Made by a program: the position numbers and the translations under genes. From Isochrysis galbana (taxonomy: Eukaryota > Haptophyta > Isochrysidales > Isochrysidaceae), in assembly GCA_018136815.1 (NCBI GenBank), contig CM030941.1, positions 2,896,984 to 2,960,983 of the forward strand: a stretch of 64,000 nt of DNA, written 5' to 3'. Under the pieces are notes generated by a model. That model saw only the letters and a list, made by a program, of their open reading frames with translations. It did not search any database and was not told the origin of the DNA. Positions 41,784 through 51,270 of the stretch are shown one piece after another (positions within the stretch are counted from its first letter, which is position 1; the number at the start of each line of letters is the position of its first letter).

Positions 41784-42458
41784 TAGAGCCCCATCCGGCA
41801 AGGCTAGGCCCTTATTGATGCCACAAAAGCCATTATGTGACATGGTAGCACTGCAAACGCTGGCAAGGCTCGCGTTACGGGACTGCTGCGGTGTTTCGGG
41901 CTGGGGTGAGCGGGATGTGCGCTCTATACCATGACAGCGAGCTGCGTGCTCAAGCCCCTCCATGTGCTGAAGCGACGCGACACGTAAGTGCGACCCTCCT
42001 CGAGGTCGGCCAAGCCGCTCCTCGTTAGGTCCGGCAAGTGCCTCGGCTTTTACAGAGGCCGCATATAGAGGCACGAGCCTCGCCATCCTGTCTGACTGCT
42101 GAGCTGCACGTGTAGCTGTACTGTCCTCGTACACCGGCACCCGAGTCTTCTCACTCTCTGTCATTTTGCTCGAATCGACATCGGCATCGTCTTCGCCCGT
42201 CAGTTCCAAAGGCGTTTCTCCTTCCTCCTCTTCATTCGCGATAGGATCGAAGGGCTCGACCAGCAGCTCCACCGGCATCTCTCTCTTTGCTTCTCTTCTT
42301 GAAGCAGCGTCAGTGTGCGCTGGTGCCTCGACCTGGAGAGCGCTGCCGCCGGAAGAAATCCCACCCGCCGACGCAGCCGCATGGGAGAAGTGCTCCACCC
42401 AATCGAGATGCGCATCCACCCCGCCCCCGCGCTCTTCCACCTCAGTCGCGGGAGACAT
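41784..42458 (-). CDS. uncharacterised acidic protein, incomplete at the assembly gap
   Basis: ATG 42458, with 225 codons open to the gap. Upstream on this strand lies a GA microsatellite (42603-42667 as CT), the pattern seen before other genes here. The N-terminal half is rich in Glu/Ala/Ser (EEEEGETPLELTGEDDADV), with no domain, signal peptide or membrane helix. The C-terminal half is Arg/Ser-rich. The frame beyond the gap (41683 down to 41636, stop) may or may not belong to it, because the gap length is unknown. Function unknown. Confidence 0.5.
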
Positions 42459-42608
42459 CGGTGAGGAATCCAAACGGAATCCAAGTTGGAATCGAGTCCT
42501 TGAGGGAGAGTGAGAGTGAGAGAGTCGGGTGGGGAAGAACGGAGATGAAATCGAGCGGAATCGAGCGGAGTGGAGGGCTCACTCTCTCGCACCTCGATCC
42601 CTCTCCCT

Positions 42609-42671
<63 letters not shown>

Positions 42672-43722
42672 CTCTCTCTCTCAGCCCTGCCGTCCAATCG
42701 GAAGAGTTTGCTCTCTCAGACCTCTTTCAATACATATCTATTTTAAGAGATAATACCGGAAGAGCGCTGTCGCGGGCGCGGAGTAATTACCGCGGAATAC
42801 CGAACCAACTACGTGTGCGAGTCAAAATTATACAGGTAGTCTTTCGTAGTTTTTTTGTCGAGGCGATCCGCACCGCGTCGCAGGTGCCAAATCAGCGCCG
42901 AGGTGCGAGGTGCGCAATTCGGGCGGCGTCGGAGAGCGAGAGCGCTCCGTTGCTGTTGCTGTCCGGCGACATGGCATTCGCCAGAGGGTGGTTTGTTTCC
43001 CCTCCTCCTCTCCTCCTCCTCCCCCGCCCCCGCCCCCCCCCCCCCCTCCCCTTCACGCGGAAGGTTGTCAGATTTCGATTTCTGCCGCCAGCAACCAGCA
43101 AAGGCGACGGCCTTCGGCCTTGGCCAGTCAGCATTCACTCGGCACATTTCACACTTCACAAGCTTCAAGGGCCACGGCCACTGTCCACTGTCCACTGTCA
43201 ATGGCCACTGTCCACTGTGTCAAAGAGCTCGTCAACCGCGGTAACCGCCAGCGCCTGATCCATGAGGCCACGCAGGAAGGATACGCCGGCGCGTACGATG
43301 CACTCCTCAGGGCGTTGTCGCCGTCTCCAGGTGCAGTTGCAGCTGATGGAAATTGTGATGTGTGATGTGGGATGTGGGATGCGTGATGCTGACTTACGTT
43401 AGACGTTAGTGGAGAGTGGAGAGTGGTAGTTGGTATGGCGGTCCAACACTATTTGAACTTCTAAGGGTGTAAGAATGAAAAAGTAGGATTGAGGAAATAC
43501 ACCAAAGAAAAGCGGTAGAAACCCCGGGAAACACCCATCTAGCACATATTCGATGCCCTGATGCCCTTTCCCTTTGTTTGGGCCTCTACAAGCTACAAGA
43601 AAAGGACCCCAGTCCTTGGCCTTTCTAAAAATAAGCGTCTATCCCCGCACGCCACGCGGAAAGAGAAGAGAGCGAGCGAGAGGGAGAGAGCGCGGGGGGG
43701 GGGAGAAGACAGGGAGGGAGAG
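42459..43722. other. intergenic with CT microsatellite and short repeats
   Basis: 42603-42667 is (CT)n. 43020-43050 is a C-rich run. 43178-43220 repeats tccactg about five times and 43350-43388 repeats gatgtg(g). 43668-43722 is the GA-rich leader of the next gene. Nothing in between looks coding. Confidence 0.55.
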
Positions 43723-44547
43723 ATGGAGGTGGTCTTGCTTGTCTCGTTGCTTCTCCCACTGGTGGTGGCAGCTTGTATCTACCTGCTCTGTTTCTCATCG
43801 ACTGGCGCGCGTGCTTCGGGAGACAAGCTCCTCCTTTTCGGGCCAATGGGCTCTGGCAAGACCTGCCTCTCTCTCCAGCTGCGGTTCGGTAGGGTGGCGC
43901 CCACTTACACCTCTCTACAAAAGACGGTCTCTCGTTGTGAGGTGGAGGGCGGCGACGGTCGGAAGACGATCACGCTGGTCGATATGCCCGGCACAGGAAG
44001 GCTTCGCGCAGACCTGCTCTCCGAGGCAGCTGGCGCGGCAGTGCTCGCCTGCGTGATCGACAGTAGCCAGCTCGCGGCGCAGTGCAGGGAGGCGGCCGGA
44101 ATGCTTTTCGACGTGCTCAGGCTTGAGGCGGTACAGCGTCGCCGCCCGGCCATTCTGATTGTCCTCAACAAGAGCGATGCCAAGAGCGTGAGCAATCTAC
44201 AGGTGAGCGCCTAGGATGCACGAGGCGCGTGGGTCATCCGGGCTGGGTCTGCGAAAGGCAATGTGACCTCACCAATCGGCATACTCGCCGTGATCAACCA
44301 CTCCCCCCCCCCTCCTTTCGGGCAGTCTGCCCGTGCGGCACTTGAATCGGAAATCCAAAAGGTTCGGCAGGCCCGCACGACCATGGCCGACACAGCGAGT
44401 GGGGCGGCGAGCGGAGACCTGCCTGGGTTTGGACACTCGAATTTTAGCTTCCAGCAAACACGGATGCCGACAGAGGTTGTTGCTGCCTCAGCTCACGCAA
44501 GAGACCTTGCGGCATTCAGCGATTTCGTATGCAAGCACATTACCTGA
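43723..44547 (+). CDS. signal recognition particle receptor subunit beta, 233 aa
   Basis: Exons 43723-44202 and 44326-44547, joined by a 123-bp intron (ctacag|gtgagc ... cgggcag|tct), phase 0. Residues 3-24 form the N-terminal membrane anchor. The small GTPase domain has the P-loop GPMGSGKT (40-47), a G3 motif DMPG (87-90, usually DxPGH, here T follows), and G4 NKSD (149-152). The C-terminal end has the family pattern ALESEIQKVRQAR ... FGHSNFSFQQ. SR beta anchors the SRP receptor in the endoplasmic reticulum membrane and gates delivery of ribosomes to the translocon. Length (233 aa) is close to that of yeast and plant homologues. ATG 43723 directly follows a GA/G-rich leader. Confidence 0.92.
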
Positions 44548-45790
44548 AGCCTCGCTGTTGAGCCTTTTGAACAGTATCGGAGCACTTGATAGTTCCTTCA
44601 CAATGTGTACTGCTGTGCGTGAACGACCAGTGGCCACGGGCTGCTTGTAGCTGGAGTATTATGCCTTGAGCCGAATATGTGAGCTCCCCTTTCACTGTCA
44701 CCTTGCCCGTTGGGAAATATATGGGCGTCCTGCGAATGGTTATCCATGGTTACCATGAATGCATCAATGCTCAATGGCTTAGCGAACATATGCAAAAGTC
44801 ATGTTCCGTCGTCGAGATTTGACAATCGACTATGCCGGTAGTTTTTAAAACCACAACGTTGTCAACTATCAGTAAACTGATAGGGTCATGGAGCGCGCGC
44901 CGCTCCCCTCCTCCCCTACCGTCACCCACGCCGCGCCGGCCGATCGGGCCGCGACCAACGGCCCGCACCGCCGAAGCGGGCGCGAGCAACTCAACACACA
45001 AGATTGACCCGGTGGCGCACGAGCCAAGGCCCGTGCCACCATCAGCAAGTCATACATCACAGTGGCCACCATGGCCATCATGGCCACCCAAGCCTCTCCA
45101 CCTCTCCAGCCACACACGGCCAGCCCCAAAGAGGGCCACGGTGGCAACAGGACGAACCCCATAGGGAAAGCCTTCGGCCTTCGGGCTGGGCGCCACCCTA
45201 CACAGTCGTGGTGCTAGCCTCGTGCAACAGCACGAGTCGGCGGTTGGTCATTGACGAGGCGGGCCATAACATCAAACGAATGGAAGCCTACGTAACCGAA
45301 GTCTTGGGTCTTGGGCAACGTCGATGCACTCGTGGCGTTGGAGAACCTCAAGCTCACGGGAGTCCAGGAGCCAAGCAAGAGGTGGACCTTGGGGCCAACT
45401 TGAAAGACAACAAGGTGTTGTATCAGCTGGAGGAGCTAGCCCTCGTCAAATGCTCACCCGCAGTGAATGACGCGTTTAGCCAGGCCCTGCGAGGCGCTGT
45501 GTGCCAATGCAACACTGAAGGGACGTTAAGTTGCCACCCTTTGAAAAGTCAGCTGGTCCAAAATGCGTGGGCGAACTTGACACTTGGCAGCAGCACACGC
45601 AAAAGTATCTGCTCATTCAAACATCTCACCATAATCGGCCCAGACACTCTGCGATGCTTCATCGCCGCGCTCGCGTCTGCCGGTGACGACGGTGTAGGCT
45701 ACGTGGTCGCCCGAGGCGCTGGGTTCCGGTATCTCCCTCTAAGTTGCTGGGTGGGGTATTGTGTCCGCGTAGCGTTTTTTTCGCGCACGT
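44548..45790 (+). other. intergenic with one long but unsupported ORF
   Basis: 45004-45792 is open for 262 codons. It starts with a His/Gly-rich stretch from a (ggccac/catcat)n repeat (45055-45095) and continues with a segment containing LEELALVKCS that looks faintly like a leucine-rich repeat. It overlaps the left target duplication of the hAT element at 45791. No homology is evident and there is no leader tract, so I leave it as a possible gene only. Confidence 0.3.
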
Positions 45791-45798
45791 AACGCAGC

Positions 45799-46677
45799 TA
45801 GGGCCGGGTAAGAGTTTCGCGAAATTCATTGCGAAACGTGGGTCACTTTTTTGGCCCTGGAACTTTCGCGAAACTTGGGCCCCAAAATTGCCCATATGCG
45901 AAACTCCGCGAAACTTACCGTCACGACGTACGACGTTACGGTTACGGTCGCCGCTAGCGAGAGGCAAGTAACGAGGAGCGAAAAAAAAATCTGAAGATTC
46001 AGGGCTAACACCTATTGCTAGACTGGCATCCTCTTTCTACCTCCCGTTCGTCATCGCCCTTACTTCCCTTTCCTTCGCCCCCTTACCTCCCCCCCCTCGT
46101 TCCTTTTACTTTGGTTTTGGGGGTGCGGCCCAAGTGCTCAGGTGCTCTGCTACCATGGGCGCCCGGCTCGGAGTGCGAGTTCCAGGGAGGCCTTTCGTTA
46201 TGCGCGATAGACTATCTATAGATGTCGTTGCCCTACCTATCGAGGTATTTTGTGCGCCGTGCTCGTATACTTGTGTCGTTTTGGTTCCCTCCTCGTGTCG
46301 GGATTGTCCTGGGTGCGCACTTAGTTCTTAGTTGTGCCTTGTGCCTATCGTCTCGTCTCCCGGCTGATTTCCGGGATGGCTACAACTAAGTGCGTCACTC
46401 GCAGACGCAGGTGAAGGCGCGGGTGAAGATATCCCCGCAGGCCTTGCAAAGACCTTGGCACCCTGGCAGAGCCCGGGGGCGGGCGTACGGGGCATCATGG
46501 CGCCCCAACAACCAACTACAACTACATTTAAAATTGCATGTACGTACATACAACTCCTCGAAAAAGACGCGAAACTTGCGAAACTTATTGCGAAACTTGG
46601 GTGGATTAGTGCGAAACTTTGTAAAACTTTTGCGCGAAACTTGGGGGGGTCCGGCGCGAAACTCTTACCAGGCCCTA
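45799..46677. mobile_element. non-autonomous hAT element (879 bp) with TIRs and 8-bp target duplication
   Basis: The left end is TAGGGCCGGGTAAGAGTTTCGCG. The right end is its inverted copy with one mismatch (23-bp terminal inverted repeats). Both sides are flanked by the direct repeat AACGCAGC (45791-45798 and 46678-46685), the 8-bp duplication typical of hAT transposons. The TAGGG terminus also fits hAT. Inside each end lie several copies of gcgaaac (or its complement) within ~110 bp, like the subterminal transposase-binding repeats of Ac/Ds. The interior has no transposase, so it must be moved in trans. Confidence 0.9.
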
Positions 46678-46728
46678 AACGCAGCCAAACCGGAGGAGGG
46701 CCGCCTCTCACCTACTCCTAACTAAGGC

Positions 46729-46781
46729 GCGGGAGGGGAAGAAACCGGAGGGAAGGGAGACCAACTGAAGGTAAGCCGCCT
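46729..46781 (+). repeat. dispersed ~170-bp repeat, fragment e
   Basis: Contains gggaggggaagaaacc, ggagggaagggagacc and tgaaggtaagccgcct, the right third of copy a. The hydrophobic-segment part is absent. Confidence 0.7.
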
Positions 46782-46844
46782 AATATACGGGCCCACGCCG
46801 GGGGCCGCGGGGCGGGGGGTGTCCCAGGTGTCGGGTGTCCGCGA

Positions 46845-46908
46845 TGGAGAGAGGAAAGAGGGGGGCGCGAGGCCCCTATTGACCCCCACTTGTAAAAGTA
46901 GGTTCCCA
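46845..46908 (+). repeat. dispersed repeat shared with 60087-60148
   Basis: Both copies have gtccgcgat, then agagaggggggcgcgaggcc with small differences, then attgacccccactt(g/a)taaaagtaggtt. The second has tataaaag, which could act as a TATA box. Confidence 0.75.
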
Positions 46909-47010
46909 ACCCCAACTACTAACCCCAGCCAACCTCAGCCAACCCCAAGCCAAGCCAACCCCGCAGCCAACTCCATCCAACTCTAGCCAACGCCAGCCCT
47001 AGCGAACCGC
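46908..47010 (+). repeat. degenerate (agccaaccc)n minisatellite
   Basis: About ten loosely spaced copies of agccaac(c/t)cc with single-base changes. 47011-47476 contains nothing else recognisable except a stretch of gt(g)gtatgg repeats near 47215-47240. Confidence 0.6.
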
Positions 47011-47476
47011 AACCGACGAAAGCCCGACGCGCCCGCCCCACAGCCAACTGCAGTGCGTGTGCTGTGAAAGTAGTGGGCCCAAGGCTGCGCGCACGGCGAT
47101 AAAATTATGAAATTTAGTATTGGGTTGTGGAGGGGAGGGGGAAGGTTGCCGCCATGGGTCGCCACCACTGCCATTGCGCCATTGCTTTGGTGGTTTATGC
47201 GGTCAGTGCGGTCCTTAATGGTATGTGGTATGGTAGTGGTAGCGATAGAACAGCGCTAGAGGAGGTCCTCCAGAGATGGGCGGTAACCCTTAAAGTTTAA
47301 ATGACGAAGGCTAAGATCCTAAAGTGACGTCGAGCGCGCGCTCTCTCTCTTCTTTCGCACTTGCTGACGCTCCGTCGCTCGGATGGCGTCGCCCGCCGCC
47401 CGTGTCGGAATGCCACTCGCACAACATGTGAGCATCAGCGCTCGCCGAATCATCGTCGAATAGCAGGCGGCTCATG

Positions 47477-48349
47477 TCATCCAGGTTTTCTAGCGCTTAC
47501 TACACATACCGAGAATAGTTGGTATCGTGACACGAGGTTCATGAGGACGCCAACGCCAGAAAGCATGACGGCCCCCTTCCATGTCAAGTCTCCGGTTTTA
47601 CGGAGACGATCTTTTTGCTGCCATGCATATGCGCCAAGTCGCGCGAAAGTAGGGCTTTCGATGGGCTGCACCTGAGCAGCTGTCAGCCCACTTGCACAAA
47701 GTATCCCCATGTACTCCTCGGCGCCGTACAGATTGCTCCAAGGAATGCCGACTGCCACCGCGACCAACCTTTGCGCGAAAAACATGAAAGACCACCTACT
47801 TCGACACTTGGTTGGGATCAGGTCCACTGCGGCGAAGCGCCCAGCGGGCCTAAGCAGCGGCACGGCGGAGGCAATGAAGGCTTCGCGCGTCGCGAAGTGG
47901 TAAGCGCAGTCGAGGCATAACACCACGTCAAAGCTCGCTGGCTGCGCTGTGAGCCCAGTGTCCGAGAGGTGGCCAGCATCGCCGCAAATGATCGTGGCCG
48001 CCGGCCTATCAGCGAGCGCAGCGCGAGCGGCGGCTGCGACAGTCTTAGAGTTCTCAAGCGCAACGACGCGCTTCACCCCGTACTCGTCGAACCAGAGGCG
48101 CACCTGCTCCCCGTAGCCCACGCCCACATCGAGAACCTCGTCTGCGGCCGTCAGTTGCGCCGCAACCGCCAGCAGCCTTGCCAGCTCGGCGCAAGCGGCG
48201 CTGAACCGTGTGCACGCGGTGCTCCAGAGGCCGAGATTACACCAGCTCGAACGGAGCTCCCACTGCCCCTTCGAACTCCGCTCCAGAGCCAGGAGCAGCG
48301 GTGCGGCCTCGTAGGCAACTGACGACAGACCGACGCCGTCGGCAGTCAT
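47477..48349 (-). CDS. class I SAM-dependent methyltransferase, 290 aa
   Basis: Single exon. ATG 48349 is the first Met; the frame extends a little upstream through TTG codons only. Residues 36-42 (WCNLGLW) match the N-terminal (N/H)xGxW motif of small-molecule methyltransferases. Motif I is EVLDVGVGYG (71-80). Motif II is near VVALEN (acidic residue for SAM ribose). CGDAGHL and FDVVLCLDCAYHF supply motifs III/IV, and LLRPAGRFAAVDLI the post-IV helix. The layout fits the methyltransf_11/25 families, which include sterol, tocopherol and phosphoethanolamine methyltransferases. The substrate cannot be told. No organelle presequence is obvious. There is no GA/CT leader. Confidence 0.85.
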   Translation of the reverse strand: MTADGVGLSSVAYEAAPLLLALERSSKGQWELRSSWCNLGLWSTACTRFSAACAELARLLAVAAQLTAADEVLDVGVGYGEQVRLWFDEYGVKRVVALENSKTVAAAARAALADRPAATIICGDAGHLSDTGLTAQPASFDVVLCLDCAYHFATREAFIASAVPLLRPAGRFAAVDLIPTKCRSRWSFMFFAQRLVAVAVGIPWSNLYGAEEYMGILCASGLTAAQVQPIESPTFARLGAYAWQQKDRLRKTGDLTWKGAVMLSGVGVLMNLVSRYQLFSVCVVSARKPG

Positions 48350-49194
48350 GGCCGCCTTGACGGCGGGACGCACCAACAATAAAATCAGTAGAGTAGAGGC
48401 TAGAGCTTCTCATTGAGCAACGTTTTTCGTAAACTGTAAACTGTTATAAAAATGGACTGAAAGGTGCTAGGAGGCTCAAAGAGGCATTGGGGGCATGGCC
48501 CATACTCCCTCTGCGCCGAGCACAAGAGCAATCGCCGATTCATCACCTAAACAAAAAGTTGTGTTGAAATTGCACGCACATTCGATAGACCAGCAAGCTT
48601 CTCTCTCAGTCTCAGTCTCAGCACACTACTCGGAGTCATCATGGAAACAAGCCCCGGCTCCCCCTGCTGCTTCTAGCGCGTGATCAGCGCTAGAGCCGGG
48701 CTCACAAGCATTGGCACTGCCCCTGCGCGCTGCCACACACTCCTTAACCTTGCACAATCCGCGTTTCGTTCGGTCCACACTTTGGGCGGCAACGCTTCCA
48801 TCCCCATCCCGACCGCGGGCCACGGGCACAGGACAACGCCACATGCGCACGCGAACTCACACACCCAAAATGCGGTTTCTCGCGCCCGGGCGCGTTCGGA
48901 GTCGTCGTGCTCACGCTCCACGCGCGCCTTCCTCTTTTGCTGCACCAATGTGTTGTATTCAGGCCTTTTGGCATGAATATTTCGGCACGAGTACGAGCCT
49001 TCCTCGCGATATACCGCCTTCTATGTTCGCCGGGGTCGCGCAAGGCGTGCAGATTCGGATTCTCCCTGGGCTCAAGTCCTGGTTCGCCGATTTTCGTCTC
49101 GAAATTCGAGGATTTGAGTTTTATTTTTACCGTTACAGTAATTGTCCACGCGTTTAAGGTAAGAAATGCAGGTGACAGAACTGGGCCCCTCTGC
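48350..49194. other. intergenic with one short dispersed repeat
   Basis: 48957-49023 matches 12704-12770. Other ORFs in this stretch conflict with each other and show no family features. Confidence 0.5.
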
Positions 49195-49455
49195 ATTCCC
49201 TTCCCCCCCCCTCTGCAGTTCCCCCCTCCGCAGATTTCCACCCCCTCTGCAGTTCCACCCCCCTTCCGCAGATTTCCCCCCTCCGCAGATTTCCCCCCTC
49301 TGCAGGTTTTCCCCCCTCTGCAGTTTCCCCCTCCGCCGTTCCCCTCCCCCTCCGTCGTTCCCCCTCCCCCTCCGTCGTTCCCCCCCCCCCCTCCGTCGTC
49401 CCCCCCCCCCGCCGTTCCCCCTCCCCTCCGCCCCCCCCCCCCCCCCCGCAGATTT
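49195..49455 (+). repeat. degenerate (ccccctc[t/c]gcag[t/a]ttc)n tandem repeat, then C-rich tract
   Basis: About nine units of 15-19 bp between 49204 and 49330, each ending gcag after a C/T run, grading into ccctccgtcgttcc units and pure C runs up to 49447. ORFs through it are artefacts of the repeat. Confidence 0.75.
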
Positions 49456-51270
49456 CCTTCCCCCTCCCCTCCGCGCGCCGATACGGCGGCTCTTCCCCTC
49501 CGTCCCTCCGGTTCGCGTTCCGTGCCACTCTCCCGTCCATTTATTTCACATGCCCGTCATATGCCCTCCCCGTTCTCCCGATGAGCCCGTGCCGGGCTCC
49601 CCGGATGAACCGTGCGCCGCGCTAGCCGCCGGTGCGCCTCCGCGACTCGTTTCCAATGAGGAAACGAGCCTAGCTCCGACACAATGCTGCCGCATCTTCT
49701 TCTTTCTTGTTCTTGTTTGTCCCTCTTTGCCCGCTACACGAACGAACGTCCGCCCTATCGCCTATCGTCGCGCTCGCCATCGCCTATAAGCCCGTCCTCC
49801 CGTCTTCAGCCCTTGATGAAAGTGAGCCCGCCTTCCCATCCGGGCCCCCTCAAGCCGCGCCTCCCGCCGTAAAAAAAAACTTCTTAATATTCTCGCCGCG
49901 CGCGCGACTCGCGACTCCGCACCCTTAAATAAAGTGCAGCCACGCCCGCTACTCTCGCCCCCACTCCACCTGCCTTGCGGCCCGTCCCTCGTGCCCGCTA
50001 CTTAGGGGCTGGGTGTATGGGGTTTCCTGTAGCAGACGGTGTGCTCCGGTCCCCAATAGGCGATAGGTTTTCCTCTACTTTCTCCTGCGCCATCAGGATA
50101 TTTGATATTTATTGGTTTCTGTGTTTTTCGCGTTGAGTCTGGGAGGCAGGCGGCTGTGTCGCGGTGGGTCCGAGGCGGAGGTCAGGTAGGCGGGTGAGTC
50201 GCGGCTTTGGTTTGTGCGCGATCAAGCGAGTCTATCCGCTATACGGAGCGCTTGTGCTACCGCGGTCAGGTTCGTGCCTAGTATTAGTGTGCCTTTCTTT
50301 GTCGTTGCTGGTAAAGACGGGGGCGCAAAGCTCACGCGGGGACTTGAGTTTCGGCTTTCTCCCTTGGGAGGCTTTGTTGGTGCGTGCGGCCGAGGACCTG
50401 GCTCCGGGGGTTCCGCGCCTCCCGCCGTAAATCATTCCTCCTTTCCGTCGCCAATTGGATGTGTGGTGTGTGGCAACTTCCAATACGTATACATACGTCA
50501 ATGAGCTGAGCATTCACCACCCTAACCCTAGCCCTAACTAACCCGGACCCCCAGCGGCCAGTGGCCGGTGGCTAATGGGCGCCGGTCAGGAGGCGCACTC
50601 CCAGGCGCTCACGTGCGCCACATGGGCCGCTAGCATGTCTGATGCCTGATGGCTCCAAGGTCCAAGGTCCAAGGCGTTGCTAGCATGTTCGATACTGGCG
50701 GGGGGAGAAGGGCCGAAGGGCCGGGGGAGTGAGGGTGAGAAGAAAGCAGAGGGTCCACGGCCGTGTGTGCGGTGAGATTATTGAAAGGTTTTAGGTACTG
50801 GCAAGTACCACTTGTAATACTGGCGGGCCCTTGTGGCTTGTGGGCGCCACGCAACAGTAACAGACACTGCATAGGCATAGGCGCCACAACTATTACGATT
50901 ACCCTCCCATCCCATATTTGTAATTGTGGTCTGCGCGACCATTTTGAATGTGGATACCTCGCAGGATGTTGTCATACGAATACCAACGTGCGCGCCATCC
51001 CCCAACCCAAACGAGCCCCAACCCAAAGCGCCCCCACCCCAATCGCACGACGGAGCTTTGGGTGGGAAGGGTGGTGATAAGCGCACCGGGGATGCGAGAC
51101 ACGGAATAGCTCAAAAGCTTCTGCCCTCGCCGCGCCACGCACATGCAGAGCGGACTGTCCGGCAACTAGCTCGTTGCCACACACACCAAACTGCATCGCC
51201 CTGAGGCCTGCCGCTCTATTCACTATCGCGATGATCATTTTTTCGCAGTCGCGTGCTCGCTGCGTGCCGG
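49456..51270. other. intergenic; short telomere-like stretch
   Basis: 50518-50545 reads caccctaaccctagccctaac, a degenerate (CCCTAA)n. 50655-50685 has three caaggtc units. 49930-50500 is of mixed composition with no supported gene. 50940-51170 has several short ORFs but no recognisable product. Confidence 0.5.
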
